The notes beneath the pieces were generated by a model, which was given only the letters and a program-made list of their open reading frames with translations, ran no database searches and was not told the DNA's origin. A stretch of 64,000 bases of DNA from Allobacillus halotolerans (GTDB lineage Bacteria; Bacillota; Bacilli; Bacillales; Alkalibacillaceae), in the NCBI RefSeq assembly GCF_028743495.1, contig NZ_CP117968.1; one strand, written 5' to 3'. The position numbers were made by a program, and so were the translations under genes. Below, piece by piece: positions 56,217 through 64,000 of this stretch; position 1 is the stretch's first letter; every line of letters begins with the position of its first letter.

Positions 56217-58619
56217 ATGAAACATGCGATTCAATTAGAGTCAATGGACCAAAAGAAAAAGATGAATAAGTGGTTAAAATGGACACTCATCATTTTGGCG
56301 ATTCTAGCTGTCATCATAATCGGTTTGCTAATTTACGTAAACGCTTACATCGATCGGTCACTCGCACAGACAGAAGGGACAGTTTCACTGAATGGTCTGG
56401 AAGAGGAAGTGACGGTTGTATATGATGAGGTGGGCGTCCCACATATTCAAGCAACAAATGATTTAGATTTATTCTATGCTCAAGGCTACATAACAGCACA
56501 GGATCGAATCTTTCAGATGGAACTATCGAGAAGGCAAGCATCTGGACAGTTAAGCGAAGTCATTGGTGAAAGTATGGTTGAGCAGGATAAATATTTTCGG
56601 ACATTAGGCTTGCGGAGAGCTGCAGAGAAATCATTAGAAATATATGATGAAGAATCACTGAATGTATTACAAGCATATGCAGATGGAGTAAATGCATATA
56701 TCGAACAAATGGAAACGAATAATTCTATGCCTGCTGAATTTAAATTAGCAGGTCTGAGTGAAATTAGCGAGTGGACGCCATTGGACTCACTGACAATTGG
56801 AAAATTCATGGCCTTCGATTTAGGTGGGCATTGGGAACGGCAAGCATTTAATTATTATTTGATGAACCATTTCGATGAAGAAGTCGCTTATGAACTATTT
56901 CCGACTTACCCTGAAAATGGACCGACTAATATTTTGGAAGAAGAATACGTCGATGTGACTGCCAGTCTCTCGAAAGCAGTTATGCCACATGAGTTCAATG
57001 GAAGTAATAACTGGGCAGTGAGTGGGGAAAAGACGAAATCCGGTTCGCCATTATTATCAGATGATCCGCATTTAGGTTTATCGACACCTTCCATTTGGTA
57101 TCAAAGTCATTTAGAGTCACCTAACTATAATGTTTCTGGCGTTATATTCGCAGGAGTGCCAGGTATCATCCTAGGGCATAATGACCATGTTGCATGGGGA
57201 GTTACAAATGTTGGCCCTGATGTACAGCAGTTATATTTGGAGCGAAGACATGAAAATGACCCAGCAAAATTTGAGTATGACGGGGAGTGGTATGAGGCGG
57301 ACGTCATTACGGAAACCATTCACGTTGATGGTCAAGAATCAATCGACTATGAAGTAACTGAAACCATTCACGGGCCGGTCATATCAGAGTTTGCCAATGG
57401 AGTCGAAGAAATAGAAGGAGATACTGTGTTGTCGGTTGATTGGACAGCTCTAGAAGCTACAACAGAGTTGAAAGCTTTATTGGAGTTTAACCAGGCAACC
57501 AACTGGAAAGAATTTGAGAAAGCTTTAGAAGGGTTTCATGCACCAGCCCAAAACTTTATGTTTGCTTCTAAGGATGGAACGATTGCTTATAAGGCAAATG
57601 GCAAAATACCAATCTATGAAAACCCAGATGATGCCCTATTGCCGATGCCTGGTTGGGATAGCCAGTACACATTAGATGAATTCATCCCATTTGATGAACT
57701 CCCAACAGTAGTAAATCCGGATAAAAACTTCATTGCAACAGCAAACAACAAAGTCATTGATGATTCGTATCCATATCATATTAGTCATGTATGGGCACAG
57801 CCTTACCGTTATTCACGTATTGAGGAGTATTTAGCATCAAAGGATGATTTGACTGCAGAAGATATGATGGAACTTCAAATGGATCAGAAAAATAAACAAG
57901 CAGAGTTATTTGTTCCCATATTTTTAGATGTTCTTGGCGACCAAGCTGATTCGCCGGCGGAAGAGCAAGCGATCAAAATATTAGCCGATTGGGACTTTGA
58001 AGATCATAAAGATGAAGCGGGTCCACTTATATTCCATACAATGTTGAAAAAAATCGAAGAAAATTTATACGCTGATGAAATTCCTGAAGAAGTACGATCA
58101 ATGTTCAAGGGAATGGGCCAAACAACAGACCAACTGATTCTTCAGTCTTATGATGGAGAAGAGTTACATTGGATTGAGCAAAATGGAGGATTGGATCAAT
58201 TGCTTTCCAATTCTTTCAGCGAAACCATTCAATATCTTACAGATGAATATGGTGAAAGTTTGAATGAGTGGAAATGGGGAGACTATCACCAGATCTATTT
58301 TGCACATAATCTTTCTGGCATTTCCTTCTTAGAACGATTTTTCAATCCTGATCCACCACAACCACTCGGTGGAAGTGGAGTCACTGTTATGGCAGCAAGA
58401 GGAAAAGAAGATGGGATAGTTAACCATGGAGCAGGCTGGCGATTCGTGAACGATTTAGCTGATCCAAATTCAGGCTATCATATTGTGGGTCCTGGCCAAT
58501 CAGAGCATTACCGAAGTGATTATTATCAGAATCAATTAGATGATTGGATTAAAGGCAATTATCATGAGACGAGGATCGATAATTACTCAGGTGATCAACT
58601 TACATTGGAGCCTAAGTAG
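56217..58619 (+). CDS. Penicillin acylase-family amidase (Ntn hydrolase)
   Basis: An 800-aa self-processing Ntn hydrolase. An N-terminal helix (WTLIILAILAVIIIGLLIYV) anchors or exports it. The alpha part begins VTVVYDEVGVPHIQATNDLDLFYAQGYITAQDRIFQMELSRR. The beta chain would start at the Ser of GSNNWAVSG (near residue 263) after autocleavage. NFIATANN supplies the catalytic Asn and HVWAQPYRYSRIEE follows. Substrate (penicillin, acyl-homoserine lactone or lipid amide) cannot be inferred. GGGGG precedes the ATG. Confidence 0.94.
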   Translation: MKHAIQLESMDQKKKMNKWLKWTLIILAILAVIIIGLLIYVNAYIDRSLAQTEGTVSLNGLEEEVTVVYDEVGVPHIQATNDLDLFYAQGYITAQDRIFQMELSRRQASGQLSEVIGESMVEQDKYFRTLGLRRAAEKSLEIYDEESLNVLQAYADGVNAYIEQMETNNSMPAEFKLAGLSEISEWTPLDSLTIGKFMAFDLGGHWERQAFNYYLMNHFDEEVAYELFPTYPENGPTNILEEEYVDVTASLSKAVMPHEFNGSNNWAVSGEKTKSGSPLLSDDPHLGLSTPSIWYQSHLESPNYNVSGVIFAGVPGIILGHNDHVAWGVTNVGPDVQQLYLERRHENDPAKFEYDGEWYEADVITETIHVDGQESIDYEVTETIHGPVISEFANGVEEIEGDTVLSVDWTALEATTELKALLEFNQATNWKEFEKALEGFHAPAQNFMFASKDGTIAYKANGKIPIYENPDDALLPMPGWDSQYTLDEFIPFDELPTVVNPDKNFIATANNKVIDDSYPYHISHVWAQPYRYSRIEEYLASKDDLTAEDMMELQMDQKNKQAELFVPIFLDVLGDQADSPAEEQAIKILADWDFEDHKDEAGPLIFHTMLKKIEENLYADEIPEEVRSMFKGMGQTTDQLILQSYDGEELHWIEQNGGLDQLLSNSFSETIQYLTDEYGESLNEWKWGDYHQIYFAHNLSGISFLERFFNPDPPQPLGGSGVTVMAARGKEDGIVNHGAGWRFVNDLADPNSGYHIVGPGQSEHYRSDYYQNQLDDWIKGNYHETRIDNYSGDQLTLEPK

Positions 58620-58660
58620 AACAATTCGATAGTATGCAACAAAATTTCATAAAAGAAATT

Positions 58661-58706
58661 AAAGCCCGAATGATTTATGCGTAAAATAAATCGTTCGGGC
58701 TTTTTG
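58661..58706. terminator. Bidirectional terminator after penicillin acylase
   Basis: AAAGCCCGAA-GATTTA ... TAAATC-TTCGGGCTTTTTG. Confidence 0.9.
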
Positions 58707-58773
58707 TTTGATTGGTGATCCGTCAAAACACTTCAATATCTCTTTTGTCTTAGCTCTCTTTTAAGTTCTCCTG

Positions 58774-60246
58774 CTAAGCACGTTGATTCAATTCGTGTAA
58801 AGCTTGTGTCGTGCGCTTGATCTCTCCGTGTAACTCTTCGTTCTGGTTCGCTTGATTTTGAACGGTAGCACTAATCTCTTCCACAGAAGCAGTCGATTGC
58901 TCTACAGTTGATGAGAAATCATTCATGGAATCTTCGATGAGTCTTGCATGATCATTGACTTCATCGGCTAATTGTCTAAAGCTTTTCATTTGGTCCATCA
59001 ATGTATTGGCATTTTCAGAAAATGAACCGAATAACTCACTATTCTCAGTAATGGACTCGATGTGTTCTTTCATTTGCTTATCAATATCATGGATTTGTCG
59101 ATCGGTTGTTTCATTGGAAGCCCTCATACTTGTTAAGTTGTTTGAAATTTGTTTAGCCGTTTGCTCTGTATGATCTGCCAGCTTACGAATTTCTTCTGCA
59201 ACAACAGCAAACCCTCTACCATGCTCACCTGCACGAGCTGCTTCAATCGAAGCGTTTAATGAAAGCAAGCTTGTTTGTTCAGTAATATCTTGAATAGATT
59301 GAATAAATGATACAGATGAATCCACTTTATCACTTAATTCGTTAAAAGCCGCCTTCATTTCTCCAACACTTGCTTGGAAAGTTCTCATTTCATCAACGAG
59401 TTCAAATGATTCGATTTTACCCTTTTCAGCTTTCGTTTTCGTTTCATCTGTTTCCGCCTCAATGCGATCTAAATCACCAACCATTTTTTCTAATAACATC
59501 GAAGTTGTACCAATGGACTGGTGAATATCGGAAATTGTTCCTGCTTGTGATTCAGTACCTGTTGCAATTTCTTGGATGGCTCGGTTCATTTCATTTAACG
59601 AATCTTTTTGGGTGTTGGATTGCCATTCAATCCCGTCCATACTTTGTTGGATTGTTTTCGTCTGTTGCTCAATGAGTTGATTTTGTTTTTGTTCCTTCTG
59701 GAATGCTTGTTCATTACTGGCTTGGAGTTCTTCCAATGTTTTTTGATTTCGAGATGTAATGACAAGCTGTAACAGCAAGACAACGCTTGTCAGTGTAAAA
59801 ATCAATAACGATGTTGCATAGTCGAATAAATAAGTCTCCCCATGTATATAGATAAACGTTATGAATAATCCAATACTTAGTGTGAAACCAAATAAGAAAA
59901 CGGGTAAAGATAAATAGAAAGAACTAGTGATCAATAAAAAATAAATCAAAGCGGCTGTTTGTCCTGATGTTGTTGCGAGAATTAAAATTGTTCCGATAAT
60001 CATAGCAATCCCTGAGATCAGTATGTAAGGTACAACGTTAGATAGCTTTCTGAGATAGACGAGAGTTGTGACGAGTAATAAGGTAATTAGGCTGCCAATC
60101 AAAATGGTTAGAATAACGAGTTTCGTTTGTCCAATTAAATAAGTCACACCTGTGCCAAGCACCATAGTGACAAATAGAAAAATAATGGATAATCGGTTCT
60201 TTAAGTGGAGTGTATCTGAGACGATTGTTTGAGCCGTATTTTCCAT
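58774..60246 (-). CDS. Methyl-accepting chemotaxis protein with polytopic membrane sensor
   Basis: A 490-aa receptor whose N-terminal 180 residues form about six membrane helices without an extracellular domain. A coiled coil (about residues 180-215) links to a signalling domain with ITEQTSLLSLNASIEAARAGEHGRGFAVVAEEIRKLADHTEQTAKQI at the tip. No HAMP domain is seen. Such polytopic types probably sense membrane properties or energy state. GGAGGTG precedes the ATG. No chemotaxis genes adjoin. Confidence 0.92.
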   Translation of the reverse strand: MENTAQTIVSDTLHLKNRLSIIFLFVTMVLGTGVTYLIGQTKLVILTILIGSLITLLLVTTLVYLRKLSNVVPYILISGIAMIIGTILILATTSGQTAALIYFLLITSSFYLSLPVFLFGFTLSIGLFITFIYIHGETYLFDYATSLLIFTLTSVVLLLQLVITSRNQKTLEELQASNEQAFQKEQKQNQLIEQQTKTIQQSMDGIEWQSNTQKDSLNEMNRAIQEIATGTESQAGTISDIHQSIGTTSMLLEKMVGDLDRIEAETDETKTKAEKGKIESFELVDEMRTFQASVGEMKAAFNELSDKVDSSVSFIQSIQDITEQTSLLSLNASIEAARAGEHGRGFAVVAEEIRKLADHTEQTAKQISNNLTSMRASNETTDRQIHDIDKQMKEHIESITENSELFGSFSENANTLMDQMKSFRQLADEVNDHARLIEDSMNDFSSTVEQSTASVEEISATVQNQANQNEELHGEIKRTTQALHELNQRA

Positions 60247-60442
60247 ATTTTCACCTCCAAAAAAACAGTATTTACTCTATATATCGGTTTGTTTAAAAAA
60301 ATAAATAGGAATTTTTGAAAATTTATCAAGTTATTTTAGGGAAAAGTAAATGAATTCGACTAGAGAATCATTTAGTTTAGGAAAAATCGCCAGCGTCATT
60401 AAATTATGGTATATTAATGTTTAAAATTAGGAGGAGATGCCA

Positions 60443-60970
60443 ATGGGCTATGTTACGCTAGTCGATATTTTTAAACATCCAATCACTCAAAAGTATTTGA
60501 GACGTTCAGGTGTTCATCATGCTGTTAAGGTAACAGAAATTGCCTGCCGCCTTGCAACCGAACGAGAAGAAAATCCAGAACTTGCCACGAAGGCCGCATT
60601 ACTACATGATATGGGTCATTTTGAGTGGTATAGAGAAGGAAAATGGGATTATGAAGAATATCGAAAACACGATATCCATGCAATTAAAGGGGCAGAACGA
60701 GCTCATAAATTATTGATTCGATTAGGGGAGAACAGAGTAAAGGCCAAAGAGATTGCAATTGCAATATTATTACACACCGACTCTTATTTACCGTTTTCTG
60801 TAAAGGAATTTCGTACACCCCTACAACAAATCATTTATGAAGCGGATGAAATAGATGAGTTGCCAAAAGGTGGACATCATTATTTGAAAATGGAGAGAGA
60901 AGAAGCAATCGAGCGATTAGCAATCATCGACAAAAAAGTTCAGACAGCAAACAATAAAAGTGCAATCTAA
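60443..60970 (+). CDS. HD-domain phosphohydrolase
   Basis: A 175-aa HD protein. Metal ligands: His in SGVHHAVKVTEIACRLA, the HD pair in LLHDMGHFEWY, further His in ILLHTDSYLPF, and the closing Asp in YEADEIDEL. It is probably a nucleotide or phosphate-ester hydrolase; I cannot name a substrate. It is not YqeK-like in detail. ATG 60443 follows AGGAGG. It stands upstream of the YwpF-like gene with a 68-bp gap. Confidence 0.85.
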   Translation: MGYVTLVDIFKHPITQKYLRRSGVHHAVKVTEIACRLATEREENPELATKAALLHDMGHFEWYREGKWDYEEYRKHDIHAIKGAERAHKLLIRLGENRVKAKEIAIAILLHTDSYLPFSVKEFRTPLQQIIYEADEIDELPKGGHHYLKMEREEAIERLAIIDKKVQTANNKSAI

Positions 60971-61038
60971 CCAATAAAAGCTTTTCTATTCCCATCGTAT
61001 CTTATATAATGAGGTTAATTTGAGGAAAGGAAGATTGC

Positions 61039-61464
61039 ATGAAAACATTTAAATTAATCTCCCTTACAACATTGGAAAAACTAGGCGACGAGCTTCAAAA
61101 TAAAGAAATTGAGTTTTATGAAGGCTTGATCATTGACCGTGAAATCGATAGAGATCGTTGGCTAGTGGAAGGCTATATGCCTAAATCTTATGAAGACTTT
61201 TTCAGAAGTAAGCTGGACAAGAATCGTGAAATTGTTTTTCAAGTCCGAATCACGAAGACTGAAAACCCGAAAGCGACACTAGTTGGGAAAGTGGAAGCGA
61301 TTGAGGAAGTGGATGATAACATCAGCGTCATCATCATCGGCAATATGGTCAATCGTGAGCGTGAATTAGTTGAGCAAACGTTACAAGATTTAATAGAAGC
61401 CGGCTATCAAGGTGAACAATTATTGATTAAATTCAAAGAAAAAAATCAAGAGAGCATTTTATAA
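61039..61464 (+). CDS. YwpF-like protein
   Basis: A 141-aa cytoplasmic protein: MKTFKLISLTTLEKLGDELQNKEIEFYEGLIIDREIDRDRWLVEGYMP and VFQVRITKTENPKATLVGKVEAI resemble B. subtilis YwpF as I remember it; the assignment is by eye. A predicted alpha/beta domain, length normal. The function is unknown. GAGGAAAGG lies upstream of the ATG. Confidence 0.65.
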   Translation: MKTFKLISLTTLEKLGDELQNKEIEFYEGLIIDREIDRDRWLVEGYMPKSYEDFFRSKLDKNREIVFQVRITKTENPKATLVGKVEAIEEVDDNISVIIIGNMVNRERELVEQTLQDLIEAGYQGEQLLIKFKEKNQESIL

Positions 61465-61502
61465 TCCCTAATCTGGAGGAAAGATCCAGTTAGGGTTTTT
61501 TG
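61464..61502 (+). terminator. Terminator of the YwpF-like gene
   Basis: CCCTAA-CTGGA ... TCCAG-TTAGGG and T6. Confidence 0.88.
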
Positions 61503-61593
61503 TCCTATTTGTATAAACGCCCGCTAGAATGAATCTGTTGAAGTTCATTCTTTAGCATGCAAAGGGTTGATGCCGGTAAAAGGAGAACGTATC

Positions 61594-62958
61594 ATGAATC
61601 GAATTAAACAAAAAAAATCATTATTAGACAGACTAACAGTTGTACAACTTATTTCAATATATTACTTCGTTGCCGTATCTGTAACCGTATTGCTTCTTTC
61701 ACTGCCAATTGCTCAAAAAGAGGGTGCGGATCTAAGTTTCATGGATGTTGTTTTTACAGCTACCAGTGCAGTAAGTGTTACCGGGTTGACCGTCGTGTCG
61801 ACAGCTGATTCATTCTCCGTCTTCGGTATATTTGCGATTGCGCTTGCACTCCAAACTGGTGGATTAGGTGTTATGGCATTGGGTACGTTAATTTGGATCG
61901 TCCTCGGTAAAAAAATAGGCTTTAAAGAACGGCGCCTTATTATGACAGATACAAACACAAAGTCTATCTCTGGGATTGTTCGCTTAGTCAAAGAAATGTT
62001 TTTTGTCATTTTAGGCATCGAGTTCATTGGTTTCCTAACCCTTGGCACATATTTTATGACGTATTATGATTCCATCTGGGAAGCTTTTTATCATGGGTTT
62101 TTTACGGCAATCAGTGCAACGACCAATGGTGGTTTTGATATTACAGGTGCTTCACTCATACCTTATCAAAATGATTATTTTATTCAGTTCATTGTTATGT
62201 TATTAATTATCTCTGGGGCAATCGGATTTCCAGTATTAATCGAAGTGAAAGAGTATTTGCAAGTACCAAGAGAAGAACGCAATATGAAACGATTTTCATT
62301 ATTTACTAAATTGACTTCGTTAACGTACTTTGTTTTGCTCTGTTTTTCCTTTGTCGTCGTATTGCTATTAGAGTTTAATCATTTCTTTGCAGATAAGAGC
62401 TGGCACGAGACGATATTTTATGCTCTCTTTCAGTCGACTACCGCAAGAAGCTCTGGATTAACGACATTGGATATCAATGAGTTTACCGAACAAACTCAAT
62501 TGTTCTTATCCTCAATGATGTTTATTGGTGCTTCGCCAAGTAGTGTTGGTGGGGGAATCCGAACAACCACGTTTGCTTTGGTCATTATTTTTATTTTACA
62601 GTTTGCCAGAGGCCGGTTCAGGTTGAAAATCTTTGGAAGAGAAATTGAAGAGGAAGACTTATTCAAAGCGGTCGTCGTCACATTTTTGGCATTGCTGATG
62701 ACATTTATTGTCGTTACGATCGTACGGGTTATTGAGCCTTTTTCATTAATCAGTATAATTTTTGAGGTGACATCGGCATTCGGAACAACAGGTCTATCGA
62801 TGGGGATCACACCTGATTTGTCGAATGTAAGTAAGACATTATTAATGGCCTTGATGTTCATCGGAAGAATTGGAATCTTAACCTTTCTTTTCTCACTTAA
62901 TCGAGACCGTCAAGAATCATCTTATCGCTATCCGAAAGAAAAGATCAATATTGGTTAG
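61594..62958 (+). CDS. Ktr/Trk-type potassium uptake membrane subunit
   Basis: A 454-aa transporter of the TrkH/KtrB family with four membrane-pore-membrane repeats. The four selectivity loops are SVTGLTVVS, TTNGGFDITG, ARSSGLTTLD and FGTTGLSMG, each supplying the filter Gly. There is no adjacent cytosolic gating subunit (KtrA/KtrC), as is the case for ktrD-type genes in Bacillus. Potassium uptake fits a salt-adapted cell. ATG 61594 follows AAAGGAG by 8 nt. Confidence 0.94.
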   Translation: MNRIKQKKSLLDRLTVVQLISIYYFVAVSVTVLLLSLPIAQKEGADLSFMDVVFTATSAVSVTGLTVVSTADSFSVFGIFAIALALQTGGLGVMALGTLIWIVLGKKIGFKERRLIMTDTNTKSISGIVRLVKEMFFVILGIEFIGFLTLGTYFMTYYDSIWEAFYHGFFTAISATTNGGFDITGASLIPYQNDYFIQFIVMLLIISGAIGFPVLIEVKEYLQVPREERNMKRFSLFTKLTSLTYFVLLCFSFVVVLLLEFNHFFADKSWHETIFYALFQSTTARSSGLTTLDINEFTEQTQLFLSSMMFIGASPSSVGGGIRTTTFALVIIFILQFARGRFRLKIFGREIEEEDLFKAVVVTFLALLMTFIVVTIVRVIEPFSLISIIFEVTSAFGTTGLSMGITPDLSNVSKTLLMALMFIGRIGILTFLFSLNRDRQESSYRYPKEKINIG

Positions 62959-63120
62959 TGTTGGTTTATAATCGAGATATCTTAACTAAAATTATAAATG
63001 GAAAATGGGTGCAGATAGCTGATCAGAATAATCGACTGGATGCCACTTCATCTGTCGGATAATAAACAAATTACTAGCGCTAAAGAGAGTACGGAACTTC
63101 AGTTAATGGGTGAAATTACA

Positions 63121-63156
63121 AAACGCCGATCGTTTTAGAAAACGATCGGCGTTTTT
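63121..63156. terminator. Bidirectional terminator
   Basis: AAACGCCGATCGTTTT, two-base loop, AAAACGATCGGCGTTTTT; serves ktr-type and yjcZ-type genes. Confidence 0.93.
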
Positions 63157-63189
63157 CATATTTTCAGATTCAAAGTTTTGTTCATTCAA

Positions 63190-63354
63190 CTAGCAATAAA
63201 ACGCAGCACCAACAATGATTAGCAAAATAAATAGAACGACGATTAACGCGAAGTTGTTGTTATATCCGCTTCCACAGTTATTTCCTCCATATCCGGCTGG
63301 GCTTACAAAGTTATTTTGGCATCCGCAGTTGTTGTATCCTCCGAATCCGTGCAT
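63190..63354 (-). CDS. YjcZ-family sporulation-associated peptide
   Basis: I translated a 54-aa peptide: a Gly/Asn/Cys-rich head (MHGFGGYNNCGCQNN...) followed by the highly conserved hydrophobic tail FALIVVLFILLIIVGAAFYC. The tail is the hallmark of the YjcZ family, found in spore-forming Bacilli. GGAGGTG lies 7 nt before ATG 63354. The extended Cys-containing head is longer than in YjcZ itself. Confidence 0.88.
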   Translation of the reverse strand: MHGFGGYNNCGCQNNFVSPAGYGGNNCGSGYNNNFALIVVLFILLIIVGAAFYC

Positions 63355-63453
63355 ATCATTTCACCTCCAAGTTATTCATGTACTATATTCCTATGTCTCG
63401 ATTGAATGACTGGGAAGGGACAATGACCTAGTTTTAATAATTTTTTTAAAATA

Positions 63454-64000
63454 TTATTCATCTGTTGATTGATCTTCTTCTTCTTCGCTATGCTCTGTTT
63501 TCGATAACAGTTCTCTTTGCAAATTGAGAATCTTTAGTTGGTCGTTTTCATATCCGATGGTAAAGTTTGTACGATAATGATGTGTCTCTTGAACTTCTTC
63601 GTTTTGCAAGATTTGGTGATCGGATAGAACAGTCACTGAAGCGTTCTTTTCCTTATTAATTTCTATTTCAGTATCTGAGCGTTTAATCTCACCGGATACA
63701 ACGTATAGTTCACGGAATTCTGGATAGGAGTATTCGACTTGTTCTTCACTACCTAATAATGAATATGCTGTAAAGTAATCCCGTAAATTCAAGGTCTCAT
63801 AAAAATAATCAATTAAATATTCAACATCGGTCAATAATTTGTCATCTGCTACATCTAGAAAACCATTTGGGTCGCCATCGTAATTTAACTCTTCGTTATT
63901 TGCGGTATCTGACCACATCAACAAACGATCATAAACTTGAGAGATCGGAATGCTGAAGCCCATATCACCTTCAGACGTGGCAGCTGAATTGATGGCGATT
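63454..64000 (-). CDS. HtrA-like trypsin-type protease, C-terminal part (5' end outside window)
   Basis: The frame is open from the right edge to the stop at 63454. The first visible residues, AINSAATSEGDMGFSIPISQVYDRL, are the end of an S1C-type protease domain (compare 'GINSA...GFAIPI' in HtrA). They are followed by an unusual C-terminal domain of about 150 aa that is acidic and contains YTAYSLL-like and YRTNFTIGYEND strands and an EEEEDQSTDE tail, rather than a recognisable PDZ. The catalytic triad lies outside the window, so activity cannot be judged. Confidence 0.6.
   Translation of the reverse strand, partial: IAINSAATSEGDMGFSIPISQVYDRLLMWSDTANNEELNYDGDPNGFLDVADDKLLTDVEYLIDYFYETLNLRDYFTAYSLLGSEEQVEYSYPEFRELYVVSGEIKRSDTEIEINKEKNASVTVLSDHQILQNEEVQETHHYRTNFTIGYENDQLKILNLQRELLSKTEHSEEEEDQSTDE

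Overview
The window is low-GC Firmicute DNA, most likely from a moderately halophilic or alkaliphilic, spore-forming Bacillaceae (Halobacillus, Virgibacillus or Pontibacillus-like). The reasons are strong AGGAGG ribosome-binding sites with frequent GTG and TTG starts, the ligase-first LigD plus Ku pair, a YjcZ-type sporulation peptide, Bacillus-type Fur boxes, ThiT under a TPP riboswitch, an ectoine-hydrolase-like M24 enzyme and many small lipoproteins. This is inferred from gene families; no database search was possible.

Layout. 1-2.7 kb: divergent ligD (cut by the left edge) and ku. 2.7-4 kb: a duplicated seven-unit array of 21-bp repeats and a small membrane protein. 4-10.6 kb: a Fur-controlled siderophore-iron locus with a binding lipoprotein, two permeases, an ATPase, two FhuF-like reductases and a flavodoxin-like protein. 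10.7-12.6 kb: a 21-bp tandem array, a hydrolase, a mini carbonic-anhydrase-like protein and tRNA-Val. 12.6-21.5 kb: an 8.8-kb integrative element in the tRNA-Val gene, bounded by a 47-bp att duplication. It carries an integrase, divergent XRE regulators, an excisionase-like HTH protein, a prim-pol and a DUF3987 replication protein. An IS3-family insertion inside it carries a GC-rich, highly structured passenger segment.

22-29 kb: a chemotaxis receptor and a five-gene Opp/Dpp peptide-transport operon. 29-36.4 kb: a CAP protein, ferredoxin, DUF488 and CBS proteins, then a probable nitrosative/redox island. That island has an RIC-like protein lacking expected iron ligands, a Crp/Fnr regulator, a CuA-type lipoprotein and a hemerythrin, with two candidate Crp-type operators. 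36.4-48 kb: housekeeping transporters and enzymes, plus two 52-bp repeat arrays and a third array of the 21-bp family. 48-53 kb: a PucR regulator, an ectoine-hydrolase-like enzyme and a PLP enzyme, probably a small catabolic locus. 53-64 kb: a small-protein operon, TPP riboswitch and thiT, glutathione peroxidase, penicillin acylase, a second chemotaxis receptor, an HD protein, a Ktr/Trk transporter, YjcZ and the 3' part of an HtrA-like protease gene.

The most unusual content is the repeat DNA: three seven-unit arrays with an almost exact 21-bp period and a GGnnnCATA-like core, a nine-unit 21-bp array, and two 52-bp arrays 11 kb apart sharing one scaffold. The compact satellite-like element, with candidate iterons and a three-way-junction passenger in its IS, is the next most unusual.
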